From positions 868,001-932,000 of the forward strand of contig CANNEA010000003.1 in NCBI GenBank assembly GCA_947503525.1: a stretch of 64,000 nucleotides of DNA, given 5' to 3'. A model generated the notes under the pieces. The model was not told the DNA's origin and ran no database searches. It saw only the letters and a program-made list of their open reading frames with translations. Shown piece after piece: positions 1 through 8,342 of this stretch (position 1 is the first letter of the stretch; every line of letters begins with the position of its first letter). The translations under genes and the position numbers were made by a program. This DNA comes from an uncultured Carboxylicivirga sp. (lineage in GTDB: Bacteria > Bacteroidota > Bacteroidia > Bacteroidales > Marinilabiliaceae).

Positions 1-993
1 ACTGAGATTTCATTTTTGGTATTACGCATCACTACTGAGCAAAACATAACTGGTGAAGCCTATCTTTTGAGCTTCCAGTATAGCCCACAAGCCATCATAG
101 GTGCCATTAAAGATCATGGTGCAATGATAATTGGTGAAGAAGTAAACAATACCGGAAAAGTATTTAATAAGATGAATGCCGAGAATGAATATTTTGGGCA
201 AGAAGGCATTAATCGTTGGGCTCAGGGTATTTTTAATATTGCCATGTGGGATGCCTGGTGCAAAATCCTTAAGGTACCAATCTGGAAAGCTTTAGGAACA
301 TACAAAACCGAAGTGCCTATTTATGGTAGCGGAGGCTGGATATCTTATAGCATGGAAGAGCTTAAAGACGAAGTAGTTGGTTATGTAAAGCGTGGCTTTA
401 AAGCGGTTAAAATTAAGGTTGGTAAGCCAGATTGGAAAGAAGATTTGGAACGATTGAAATTTGTTCGCGATAATGTGGGTAAAGATGTTGAAATAATGAT
501 GGATGCCAATCAGGGAATGAGCTTGCCCAATGCCATGCAATTGTCGTTTGCAGCTCGTGATATTGGTATTACCTGGTTCGAAGAACCTATTCATCACAGC
601 AACTTCAAGGGTTTTGAATCTTTAAAAAATAAAAGTGGCATTTCATTGGCCATGGGCGAACGTGAATACGGTACTCTTCCTTTACGTGAGTTGATTTCGA
701 AAAGTGCCATTGACATTTGGCAACCGGACATACTACGTATTGGTGGTGTTGAGGCATGGCGTGACAGTGCAGCTCTGGCAGGCGCTTATGACATTCCAGT
801 ATTACCCCACTACTATAAGGATTACGATATTCCATTGTTATGTACTGTTCCAAATGGTGTTGGTGCAGAATCCTTCGATTGGATTGATCCATTAATTGAC
901 AATCCTTTGCAAATACACAATGGAGTGGCCCGACCACATGAAGGGGCTGGCTGGGGTTTTAACTTTAAAGATGAATGTTTAAACGAGGTATAG
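1..993 (+). CDS. Enolase-superfamily acid-sugar dehydratase (mandelate racemase/MLE type), 5' partial
   Basis: The reading frame is open from base 1 to the TAG at 991-993, so the true start lies upstream of the window. About 330 codons are visible; family members are usually near 380-400 residues. Counting codons from base 1, the second-lysine motif KxK is at 137-139, the three metal-binding acids are in MDANQ (D168), WFEEP (E194/E195) and GERE (E220), and a mandelate-racemase-type Asp-His dyad is D243 (QPDIL) with H270 (VLPHYY). This class abstracts the alpha proton of a sugar acid and eliminates water. First visible gene of a five-gene run with a lactonase and three dehydrogenases, so L-fuconate (or another 6-deoxy/L-sugar acid) is the most likely substrate; this is inferred from context. 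Galactonate or rhamnonate dehydratase are alternatives. Confidence 0.8.
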   Translation, partial: TEISFLVLRITTEQNITGEAYLLSFQYSPQAIIGAIKDHGAMIIGEEVNNTGKVFNKMNAENEYFGQEGINRWAQGIFNIAMWDAWCKILKVPIWKALGTYKTEVPIYGSGGWISYSMEELKDEVVGYVKRGFKAVKIKVGKPDWKEDLERLKFVRDNVGKDVEIMMDANQGMSLPNAMQLSFAARDIGITWFEEPIHHSNFKGFESLKNKSGISLAMGEREYGTLPLRELISKSAIDIWQPDILRIGGVEAWRDSAALAGAYDIPVLPHYYKDYDIPLLCTVPNGVGAESFDWIDPLIDNPLQIHNGVARPHEGAGWGFNFKDECLNEV

Positions 994-1045
994 TTGAATA
1001 AGAACAAACTGTTCAAACTATTACCTTGAGACAAATACTAAAAAC

Positions 1046-2065
1046 ATGAAAGCATTTCAAATAACAGGCAAAGGCGAAACGAACTTTGCAAATATAAACA
1101 TCCCAACACTTGGTGAAGGAGAAGTATTGGTTAAGGTAAAGAAATTGGGTTATTGTGGTAGTGATTTAAACTCTTTCCGTGGTACGAACCCTCTTGTGAA
1201 TTATCCCGTAATACCTGGGCATGAGCTAAGCGGCATTATTGAGAAGACGGGCTTAGGTGTTCCTTCTAATATTACATTAGGACAACAAGTAGCCGTTATG
1301 CCACAAACAGCTTGCGGAAAGTGCTCTTCATGTCGAAACAAACGCTTTAATGCATGCAAGTACAACGAAACCCTGGGAGTACAGCGCAATGGAGGATTAA
1401 CTGAGTACTTGGCAGTGCCGTATCAGAAATTAATCATTGATGATTCACTTAGTTTAACTCAATTGGCCTTATTGGAACCACTAGCCGTTGGTTTTCACGC
1501 TGCCAAAAGAGGTCAGGTTAAAGCCGATGATTATGTAGTGGTGTTTGGTTGCGGTGTTATAGGACTAGGTGCGATTGCCGGTGCTACAGCTTTTGGCGGA
1601 AAAGTAATTGCCGTTGACTTGGTTGATGAAAAGATAGATAAAGCCAGGCAAGCCGGTGCTCAATACACCATAAATGCTGCACAAGAAGATGTGCTGAGAA
1701 GAGTAAATGAGATTACTAATGACTTTGGAGCAGATGTGGTTATTGAAGCAGTAGGTTCGGCTCAAACATATACCATGGCCATTGATGTCGTAGGTTTTAC
1801 GGGTTGTGTTGTTTACATTGGATATGCTAGTCAGCCGGTTAGCTTCGACACCAAGTTTTTTGTATTAAAAGAACTTGATATAAGGGGTTCGAGAGGATCT
1901 GATGCCGAGGATTTTAAGAATGTACTTAAAGCTGTTAAATCAGGTGCTGTCAATCCGGAAGATATTATCTCACACACTTTTGATTTCGACAAGTCTGATA
2001 AAGCCATTCAACTATGGGCTGAAGACCCTTCAAAGGTTTCGAAAATTGTAATTAATATTGACTAG
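1046..2065 (+). CDS. Zinc-dependent medium-chain alcohol/polyol dehydrogenase
   Basis: 339 residues, the normal length for an MDR sugar-alcohol dehydrogenase. Catalytic zinc ligands are visible as C37 (YCGSD), H59-E60 (PGHEL) and E144 (LLEPLAVGFH). The structural zinc loop is C90-C93-C96-C104. The Rossmann motif GCGVIG is at 168-173, with D191 at the end of the next strand, which predicts NAD+ over NADP+. It sits 52 bases after the dehydratase and 56 before the SDR, in one operon. A Zn dehydrogenase of this kind oxidises L-galactonate to D-tagaturonate in the L-galactose route described for Bacteroides vulgatus, together with an aldo/keto reductase and a COG3618 lactonase, both also present here. 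L-galactonate oxidation is therefore a reasonable guess; L-idonate or sorbitol-type substrates are possible. Confidence 0.8.
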   Translation: MKAFQITGKGETNFANINIPTLGEGEVLVKVKKLGYCGSDLNSFRGTNPLVNYPVIPGHELSGIIEKTGLGVPSNITLGQQVAVMPQTACGKCSSCRNKRFNACKYNETLGVQRNGGLTEYLAVPYQKLIIDDSLSLTQLALLEPLAVGFHAAKRGQVKADDYVVVFGCGVIGLGAIAGATAFGGKVIAVDLVDEKIDKARQAGAQYTINAAQEDVLRRVNEITNDFGADVVIEAVGSAQTYTMAIDVVGFTGCVVYIGYASQPVSFDTKFFVLKELDIRGSRGSDAEDFKNVLKAVKSGAVNPEDIISHTFDFDKSDKAIQLWAEDPSKVSKIVINID

Positions 2066-2121
2066 ATCCAAACCGAATTCCTAAATCATTCACATCTAAC
2101 ATTGGGAATAATATAAGTGAT

Positions 2122-2892
2122 ATGAATAAAATTGAACAATTATATAGCCTTAAAGGCAGAACCATTATTGTAACCGGAGCCTCCAGTGGATTAGGTCTGG
2201 CTATGGCAATAATGCTAGCAGAGTGTGGCGCTAAAGTGTATGGTTTAAGCCGACGTGGCAAGCCTGATAAGGACGTAAAATCCGCTTTTGATGGAGAATT
2301 AATATTTGATAAGCTTGACGTCACTTCCAAAGCTGCGGTTGAAAACAAGTTTAAGGCCATCGCAAAAGACAACGATGACTGTATTGATGTGTTGGTGAAT
2401 AATGCCGGTGTCACCATTAAAAAAAGAGCTGAAGATTTTACGAGTGACGACTGGGAGTATGTGCAGTCCATTAATGTCACCGCCGTATATTCCTGTTGCC
2501 AGGTGGCCTATCCGTATCTTAAAAAAGCGACTAATGTCGGGCGCATAATTAACATCTCATCAATGGCCTCCTACCTTGGTTTTTCGGAGGTGGTACCTTA
2601 TAGCTCAAGCAAAGCTGCTGTATTGGGAATAACCCGTGGATTAGCTGTTGAATGGGCACAGGAAAACATTCTGGTTAATTCGGTTTCTCCTGGATGGTTT
2701 CCTTCGGAAATGACTCAAGGTGTGATGGATGAACAACGGAAGGCTAAAATATTAAATCGCATGCCCTTGCATCGTTTTGGGGATGCGAATGAGTTGGCCA
2801 GTATGATTTGTTTCCTCTCCTCGCCTGCCGCAACTTACATCACAGGACAGGATTTAAGTGTGGATGGTGGTGCTCTTGCATTTGGTTACTAA
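2122..2892 (+). CDS. Short-chain dehydrogenase/reductase (possible 2-keto-3-deoxy-L-fuconate dehydrogenase)
   Basis: 256 residues, classical SDR. The cofactor motif TGASSGLG is at 18-25, NNAG at 93-96, and the catalytic Ser-Tyr-Lys is S147, Y160, K164 (YSSSK). The C-terminal GQDLSVDGG is also typical. In the non-phosphorylative L-fucose route an SDR oxidises 2-keto-3-deoxy-L-fuconate after the dehydratase step. The gene lies between the Zn dehydrogenase and the lactonase, and only 9 bases separate it from the latter. Substrate is inferred from the neighbourhood only; gluconate 5-dehydrogenase-like enzymes have the same overall sequence pattern. Confidence 0.75.
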   Translation: MNKIEQLYSLKGRTIIVTGASSGLGLAMAIMLAECGAKVYGLSRRGKPDKDVKSAFDGELIFDKLDVTSKAAVENKFKAIAKDNDDCIDVLVNNAGVTIKKRAEDFTSDDWEYVQSINVTAVYSCCQVAYPYLKKATNVGRIINISSMASYLGFSEVVPYSSSKAAVLGITRGLAVEWAQENILVNSVSPGWFPSEMTQGVMDEQRKAKILNRMPLHRFGDANELASMICFLSSPAATYITGQDLSVDGGALAFGY

Positions 2893-2901
2893 ACATGAAT
2901 T

Positions 2902-3732
2902 ATGAAGATTGATGCCCATCAACATTTCTGGCAATATAATCCATTGGAATACCCCTGGATCAGCAATGATTTGTCTTTACTACAGAGAGACTTCATGCCT
3001 TCTGATTTGGAACCAATACTTGCAGCTAATAGCATCTCAGGATGCATTGCTGTTCAAGCCAGACAGACGGTACAAGAGAATCATTTTTTATTGAGTTTGG
3101 CCCAAAAGCATCCGAGTATAAAAGGCGTAGTTGGCTGGACTGATTTGCGATCAGACCAAATTCAGGCTGATCTTGAAACTCTGAGTGACAATAAGAAGCT
3201 GGTGGGCCTACGTCATGTTTTACATGATGAGAAAAATGATCGTTATATGTTGCAAAGGGCTTTTCTGAATGGGATCCAAAACCTGGAACATCATAATCTG
3301 AGCTACGATATGCTTATCTTTCCTCAGCATTTGAAACCTGCCTTAGAGCTGGTCAAAACATTTCCCAATCAGCCTTTTGTTATTGACCACATAGCCAAGC
3401 CACGCATAACAAGCGGCGAATTGGACTACTGGCAAAAGCACATAGTTGCGTTTAAAGAATTGGAAAATGTGTATTGTAAGGTATCGGGCATGGTGACCGA
3501 AGCCCATTGGACAAATTGGAAGGAGGATGATTTCAGACCATATATGGACACTATAGTCAAGACCTTTGGTACCAATCGAATAATGTATGGCAGCGACTGG
3601 CCTGTATGCCTTTTGGCAGCAGAATACAGCGAAGTATTTGGCTTGGTGAAAAACTACTTTAAAGCCTTTACTAAAGCCGAACAAGAGCAAATATTCGGAC
3701 TCAATTGTTCCCGGTTTTATTTAAAAAAATGA
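2902..3732 (+). CDS. COG3618 amidohydrolase, sugar lactonase (L-fucono/L-galactonolactonase type)
   Basis: 276 residues of the amidohydrolase superfamily. The N-terminal metal motif HQHFW holds H6 and H8; a further conserved His is H163 (IDHIAKP) and the catalytic Asp is D232 (MYGSDWPV). The opening IDAHQHFW and the LRHVLHDE segment are characteristic of COG3618, whose known members open L-fucono-, L-galactono- or L-rhamnonolactones made by sugar dehydrogenases. The ATG at 2902 is used: the ATG at 2895 is out of frame and stops at once. The stop is one base before the next gene's ATG, so the two are very probably translationally coupled. Product: sugar acid for the dehydratase or the Zn dehydrogenase of this operon. 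Confidence 0.8.
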   Translation: MKIDAHQHFWQYNPLEYPWISNDLSLLQRDFMPSDLEPILAANSISGCIAVQARQTVQENHFLLSLAQKHPSIKGVVGWTDLRSDQIQADLETLSDNKKLVGLRHVLHDEKNDRYMLQRAFLNGIQNLEHHNLSYDMLIFPQHLKPALELVKTFPNQPFVIDHIAKPRITSGELDYWQKHIVAFKELENVYCKVSGMVTEAHWTNWKEDDFRPYMDTIVKTFGTNRIMYGSDWPVCLLAAEYSEVFGLVKNYFKAFTKAEQEQIFGLNCSRFYLKK

Positions 3733-3733
3733 C

Positions 3734-4675
3734 ATGGATTACAGACAACTAGGACATACCGACATGCGTGTCTCCTCCCTAAGTTTTGGTGCTTCGGCAT
3801 TAGGTTCAGTATTTGGAAAAGCTGAAAAACCTGAGGGAATTAAAACTGTGCATGCTGCTATCGATAATGGTATAAATTACATAGATGTTTCACCTTTTTA
3901 TGGCGATACCTTAGCCGAACAAGTACTGGGTGAAGCACTGATGTCTATACCTCGTGATAAGTATTATTTGGCCACTAAAGCAGGGCGTTTTGCCAAAGGG
4001 CAATTCAACTACAGTCCAAAAGCCATTGAAAAATCATTACTTGAAAGTCTTGAGCGTTTAGGTACGGATTACCTGGATGTGCTGCAACTGCATGACATAG
4101 AATATCAAAAAGGGCGCCATTTAGAAACAGTTATCAATGAATCTATACCCTTTTTGCAAAAGCTCAAACAAAAAGGTCTAATACGCTATATTGGCATTAC
4201 CTCCTATCCCATTGATATTTTCAAGAAGATCGGTGAACAAACGAAAGTGGATACAATGCTTTGCCATAGCCACTATATGCTTAGTGATACATCTATGCTT
4301 GAGCTTTTACCCATGGCGAAAAAACAAGGTATAGGACTTATTGCTGCATCGCCACTAGGCATGGGCTTATTAACACAACGAGGTGTAGCAGACTGGCACC
4401 CTGCTACTGCAGAAGATAAACAGGCTGTTCAAAAAGCAGCTGAATTCTGTAAAGCTAATGGTACTAGTATTGAAAAGCTGGCTCTTCAGTTTGGTTGCGC
4501 CAATCCGGATATCCCTACGAACCTTGTGTCGACATCAAAAGCCACGCGTATAATTGATAACATTCAAGTATTGGAAGAAAGTTTAGATATGGAATTGGTG
4601 AAGGTGGTTCAGGAGATACTTTTACCCATTAAGGATAAGGATTTTGATTTTGCCAACAACTGCGAGCACATGTAA
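3734..4675 (+). CDS. Aldo/keto reductase, L-fucose/L-galactose dehydrogenase type
   Basis: 313 residues. The AKR catalytic tetrad is visible as D51, Y56, K82 and H120 (GINYIDVSPFYG, TKAGRF, LQLHDIEY). The N-terminal DYRQLGHTDMRVSSLSFG is typical of sugar-oxidising AKRs such as L-galactose and L-fucose dehydrogenases, which convert the hemiacetal sugar to its lactone using NAD(P)+. One base separates it from the lactonase gene that would act on its product. It ends the operon; no hairpin terminator is evident in the 254 bases that follow. Which aldose is preferred cannot be read from sequence. Confidence 0.8.
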   Translation: MDYRQLGHTDMRVSSLSFGASALGSVFGKAEKPEGIKTVHAAIDNGINYIDVSPFYGDTLAEQVLGEALMSIPRDKYYLATKAGRFAKGQFNYSPKAIEKSLLESLERLGTDYLDVLQLHDIEYQKGRHLETVINESIPFLQKLKQKGLIRYIGITSYPIDIFKKIGEQTKVDTMLCHSHYMLSDTSMLELLPMAKKQGIGLIAASPLGMGLLTQRGVADWHPATAEDKQAVQKAAEFCKANGTSIEKLALQFGCANPDIPTNLVSTSKATRIIDNIQVLEESLDMELVKVVQEILLPIKDKDFDFANNCEHM

Positions 4676-4929
4676 ACCTCTGTCGATACGAGTTTGTCAA
4701 TAATCAGTTATAAATCAATTTATTCTATTTTAGATCCAATCATCAATGAAAGTGACATAGGTAGCTATCCCAATTGTATTCGAAAAATAACCTAGCATGG
4801 ATAGAAGCAGAAGTAGTTGATTTTTAATCATTGATTTTAATGTGCTTCACGATAACTTCAGGATTAGATTTTCTTTTCTATAATGACTAAATATTTTTGA
4901 TTCGATGCCACAATGTAATTTCTATGCTT

Positions 4930-5541
4930 TTAAATACCAAAGTAAACTGTAAATCCTTCCAAAATATTATCGATGGCCACAGCCGATAATATTAAACCCA
5001 TAACACGACTAATAATAGCAGCACCACTTGTTCCTATATATTTGAATATTTTGGCAGATAAAGCCATCAAAATCCAGGCAATAAATATTACAACAAGCAT
5101 CATTAATGCCGTTAAGGATTGCTCAACTAAACTAAATTTGGTGTTTTCAGTTAATAATATAGCTGCTAGTATAGCACCCGGACTAGCCAAAGAAGGCATG
5201 GCCAGCGGAAATATTGCCTTATCATCTTTTTGATCAATATGGGATAGTTCTTCTTCAGGTTTACTTTCACCAAAGATCATGCTCAGTGCAAACAGAAAAA
5301 GGACGATTCCGCCTGCTATTTGAAACGTAGATACCGGAATATCTATGGCATTAAGCACCAATTCTCCCAAAACAATAAAAAACACTAAAACACCAGCTGC
5401 AGTAATGGCTGCCTTACGCGCCATTTTTTTCTTGTTATCGGCACTTGCCGAAGCCGTAACTGCGATGAAAACTGGAATGGTACCAATAGGGTCGATAACC
5501 GTAAAGAAGGTAATAAATGCCGTAAATAAAAGTTCCATCAT
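4930..5541 (-). CDS. MarC/YchE family integral membrane protein
   Basis: 203 residues with about six hydrophobic segments and the conserved N-terminal TVIDPIGTIPVF motif of the MarC (UPF0056) family, plus PLAMPSLASPGAI in the fourth segment. The family is widespread in the inner membrane; its transport function is unproven, and the old multiple-antibiotic-resistance name is not supported. Two ATG codons are adjacent at the start (5541 and 5538). It is convergent with the sugar operon upstream and divergent from the hydrolase gene at 5797, so it is probably a single-gene unit. Confidence 0.85.
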   Translation of the reverse strand: MMELLFTAFITFFTVIDPIGTIPVFIAVTASASADNKKKMARKAAITAAGVLVFFIVLGELVLNAIDIPVSTFQIAGGIVLFLFALSMIFGESKPEEELSHIDQKDDKAIFPLAMPSLASPGAILAAILLTENTKFSLVEQSLTALMMLVVIFIAWILMALSAKIFKYIGTSGAAIISRVMGLILSAVAIDNILEGFTVYFGI

Positions 5542-5729
5542 AAGCTCAGAGCTTTATACAAATATTATAAAAATGTTTGATCCATGGTATTATAGCCACA
5601 TAAAAAGGCAATTATACTATATAGAAAGAAATATAAAACTAATTCAAAGATAATCAAGCTCAAAGTAGATATAATTGAGAGGGTACATTTCATTCTATCA
5701 ATCATTAAATTGAAAAAAGCAACTTTTTC

Positions 5730-5756
5730 TGTAACGCTTAGTGTAATTCTGAATCC
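5730..5756 (+). promoter_or_regulatory. Possible ECF-type promoter upstream of the hydrolase-sigma operon
   Basis: A TGTAAC element at 5730-5735 lies 15 bases before GAATCC at 5751. GTAAC-like -35 boxes are common for ECF sigma factors, and this operon encodes one (6641-7135), so autoregulation is possible. The -10 part is weak and there is only one copy in the window. Confidence 0.2.
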
Positions 5757-5796
5757 TTAGGGAAATAGAAAATCAAAAACACTAAATTATAATCAA

Positions 5797-6636
5797 ATGA
5801 AAACAATTACAAAAATTACCCTAAGCTGTTTAATTCTTCTAACATCCTTACAATTATTTGCTCAAGACGCAAATATAAAAGTTGAAGTTAAAGGTAAAGG
5901 AAGTCCCATTGTATTTTTACCCGGTTTTACCTGCCCCGGTGAAGTTTGGACTGATATGGTTACCCCATTAGAAGGTCACTATGAATGTCATTTAGTATCT
6001 TATCCTGGGTTTAATGGTATCATTGCTCCTGATACACTATGGTATGAAACCGTAACCAATCTCTTAAATGATTATTTAAGTTCTAATTTCGCCGAAAAGC
6101 CTGTTCTAATCGGGCACAGTGTTGGTGGCCTATTTGCTATGCAATTGGCTGTTAATAACAGTGAAATTTGTTCAAAAATCATTCTTGTTGATGCCTTATC
6201 AGCAATGGCAACGGTAATGATGCCAGGTGTTCCGCTTGAATCTATTTCGTCTGATTCGCCCTATAGTAAAAACATAATGGCCATGAATGATGAGCAATTT
6301 GCCGGAATGGCCACTCAGATGGCTTCTTTTATGACCAAAAATGAAGATAAAAAAGCGACAATTGCCCAATGGATGCAAGAGGCTGATCGCAAAACTTATG
6401 TCAACGGTTATACAGATATTTTAAAAGTAGATATTCGAAAGGACTTGTCGAACATTACTGTACCTACCCTTGTTTTAGCAGCCGTACCAATGAGTTTGGA
6501 ACAAACCCAAAAGATTATGGAAGATCAATATGCTGCCCTGGTGAATAAAAAAGTGGAGTACATCGAAAATTCAGGTCATTTTATTATGTTTGATCAAACT
6601 CAATGGTTGTTAACACAAATTCAATCATTTCTATAG
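5797..6636 (+). CDS. Secreted/periplasmic alpha/beta hydrolase
   Basis: 279 residues with a clear signal peptide (hydrophobic 7-20, cleavage near FAQ-D). The nucleophile elbow GHSVGG at 106-111 places the serine at S108; the catalytic His is probably H261 (NSGHFIMFD). The oxyanion segment VFLPGFTC follows the first strand. No Asp is seen at the usual place after strand 6 (TLVLAAVPMS), so the third catalytic residue may come from elsewhere, for example the LVDAL segment near 131. The gene is followed after 4 bases by an ECF sigma factor gene and probably shares its transcript. Substrate unknown; ester or amide hydrolysis in the periplasm is the general expectation. Confidence 0.75.
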   Translation: MKTITKITLSCLILLTSLQLFAQDANIKVEVKGKGSPIVFLPGFTCPGEVWTDMVTPLEGHYECHLVSYPGFNGIIAPDTLWYETVTNLLNDYLSSNFAEKPVLIGHSVGGLFAMQLAVNNSEICSKIILVDALSAMATVMMPGVPLESISSDSPYSKNIMAMNDEQFAGMATQMASFMTKNEDKKATIAQWMQEADRKTYVNGYTDILKVDIRKDLSNITVPTLVLAAVPMSLEQTQKIMEDQYAALVNKKVEYIENSGHFIMFDQTQWLLTQIQSFL

Positions 6637-6640
6637 TCAT

Positions 6641-7135
6641 ATGCCGAGCCATACCGAATTTGAAAAAATATATCGTGATTTTTACCCTAAAGTATTTCGT
6701 TTATGTGCAGCTCACGCCAATGGCAGAAATGAATGGGCCAAAGATGCAGCTCAGGAAGTATTTATAAGTATTTGGAACAATCTGGGCAGTTTGAAAGATA
6801 AAAAGGCTTTACCTGCCTGGATTTACCGAATTTCCTTTAATACCTGCATGAAACGTTTAAAGGACAAGCAAAAACAAGCAATATCAACTGATGTTTTACC
6901 CGATATCAGCTATTCACCTGAAGAATCCAAAGAAGCTCAGGAAATGCTGACTAAAGTATACAGAGCCCTGGATCAAATGAAAGTTGAGGAGAAAAACCTA
7001 ATGCTCTTATTGCTTGAAAGTGTAGAAAACGAAGAAATTGCCGAAATACTTGGAATTTCACGCGCTACTTTGCGCGTGCGAATTCATCGAACCAGGGACA
7101 AACTGAAAAAACTATTGGAAAATGAACGACTTTAA
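6641..7135 (+). CDS. ECF-family RNA polymerase sigma factor
   Basis: 164 residues. Region 2 covers about 5-75, with the AKDAAQEVFISIWNN core-binding segment. Region 4 covers about 105-160, with a helix-turn-helix EEIAEILGISRATLRVRIHR. This matches sigma-70 family extracytoplasmic-function factors, which redirect polymerase to stress or envelope genes. Its 3' end overlaps the next gene by 14 bases, and that gene encodes a small membrane protein with a cytosolic N-terminus, the usual position of an anti-sigma factor. The hydrolase gene immediately upstream may be a target or a sensor partner. Confidence 0.9.
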   Translation: MPSHTEFEKIYRDFYPKVFRLCAAHANGRNEWAKDAAQEVFISIWNNLGSLKDKKALPAWIYRISFNTCMKRLKDKQKQAISTDVLPDISYSPEESKEAQEMLTKVYRALDQMKVEEKNLMLLLLESVENEEIAEILGISRATLRVRIHRTRDKLKKLLENERL

Positions 7136-7682
7136 AAATATACAAGATCTGTGGCAGCAACAACATAAGCCTTCTGCCTATAGCGCCGATGAACTGATTT
7201 ATAAAGCACAAGAACAAAAAAGAAAATCATCTAGAAAACAGATGGCCACTATTGTTGTGTTGTTTACCCTTATTGCAATAATAGCTGGCTTATGGATCAT
7301 AACACCACTTGGTAACTGGGTTAGCACTGGATTAGCCATTATGTTTATGGCCATATTTATCCGTGTTGGACTTGAAGCCTATAGTTACATGAGAATACAG
7401 AACATAAAAGTGGATGAATTCAGCGAAGTGTATAGAAGCAAGATCATGTCGTTTTATCGCTTCCGTAAAAATCTGGTATCTTTGGTTACGGCGGTAACGG
7501 TAGTTTTATATATAAGCGGATTTTTAATGATGCTGCCCACTTTTAAAGCAACATTACCCAATTGGTTCTTTATATATATTGTGGTGTTTTTGATTGTTGG
7601 CATTCCTATTGCCACTTATCTCCTAATAAAACAGGCTCGCAATGAGATTAGAGATCTAAAGGAACTTATTAATATGATGTAG
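7122..7682 (+). CDS. Multi-pass membrane protein, candidate anti-sigma factor
   Basis: 186 residues. An about 40-residue polar, Lys-rich N-terminus (MNDFKNIQDLWQQQ) precedes four predicted membrane segments at about 42-62, 67-88, 115-138 and 145-168, then a short charged tail. No enzyme motif is visible. It overlaps the sigma gene by 14 bases, so translation is coupled. Proteins of this shape often follow ECF sigma genes in Bacteroidota and are presumed to hold the sigma factor inactive; here that is inference from position, as no zinc anti-sigma motif is present. Confidence 0.7.
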   Translation: MNDFKNIQDLWQQQHKPSAYSADELIYKAQEQKRKSSRKQMATIVVLFTLIAIIAGLWIITPLGNWVSTGLAIMFMAIFIRVGLEAYSYMRIQNIKVDEFSEVYRSKIMSFYRFRKNLVSLVTAVTVVLYISGFLMMLPTFKATLPNWFFIYIVVFLIVGIPIATYLLIKQARNEIRDLKELINMM

Positions 7683-7881
7683 TATGTATATAAATGAAAC
7701 TATTTTTTTGGCTATATAAATTTCGCAATAGAAAGAGCTTATTTGTATGAAAACATATACTTGCAAAGTTTAATTGTATCCATGTTCCAGATCAATAAAG
7801 AACTTATAATCTTTTACATCATTTAAATCTCTTAATATCTCATCTATTTTATAAGTTGGCATTCTTATCCTTAATAATTAA

Positions 7882-8289
7882 TTACATTTTATCCGATGCT
7901 CTTAAGCTGATTTTAATATCCTCGTTGACTTCAAATAGCCATTCCTTAAAGTCCTTAGGACCAAACCGACCATAGGCATCATTGGAGAAGCCATAAGCCT
8001 CTTTGGGAATACCCATCCAGTTAGTATCCAATTCCTCATTTGAATTCTCATCATGAAAAAAGCGGATAGCATACTGTGCATTGGCCAAACTATCAATCAC
8101 CACAGTGCATTTCTGATCTTTTATCTTTGCTTTCAAACCTTTGATCGATTGTTCCTTAGCATCAAATAATTCGAGCATTAATTGCCCTTTATCATTTGGT
8201 AAGTTAACAATTTCAACCTCTAACTTGAATTGGGCATAAGAGCCACAGCTTAGCCAAGCCAAGAATATGCAAATCAGTATTTTTCTCAT
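7882..8289 (-). CDS. DUF2141 family secreted protein
   Basis: About 135 residues from the ATG at 8289 (an ATG three codons upstream at 8298 is also in frame). A signal peptide ends near SYAQ. The segment FHDENSNEELDTNWMGIPKE followed by YGFSND is the hallmark of DUF2141, a small beta-sandwich family found in the Bacteroidota envelope; its role is unknown. It is the last gene of a minus-strand run behind the large hybrid kinase, with about 50 bases between them, so the two may be co-transcribed. Confidence 0.8.
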   Translation of the reverse strand: MRKILICIFLAWLSCGSYAQFKLEVEIVNLPNDKGQLMLELFDAKEQSIKGLKAKIKDQKCTVVIDSLANAQYAIRFFHDENSNEELDTNWMGIPKEAYGFSNDAYGRFGPKDFKEWLFEVNEDIKISLRASDKM

Positions 8290-8342
8290 ATCGAGCATTG
8301 TTTAATATAAAATTAAGAACGACCATAAATAGCACTTTTCTT

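Noticed and set aside
605-937. 110-codon minus-strand ORF inside the dehydratase gene
   Set aside because: The plus strand has intact enolase-superfamily catalytic residues; the antisense protein is His/Cys-rich with no domain.
2052-2480. 142-codon minus-strand ORF over the SDR gene
   Set aside because: Antisense to a complete SDR with catalytic residues; Ser/Leu-rich composition typical of shadow frames.
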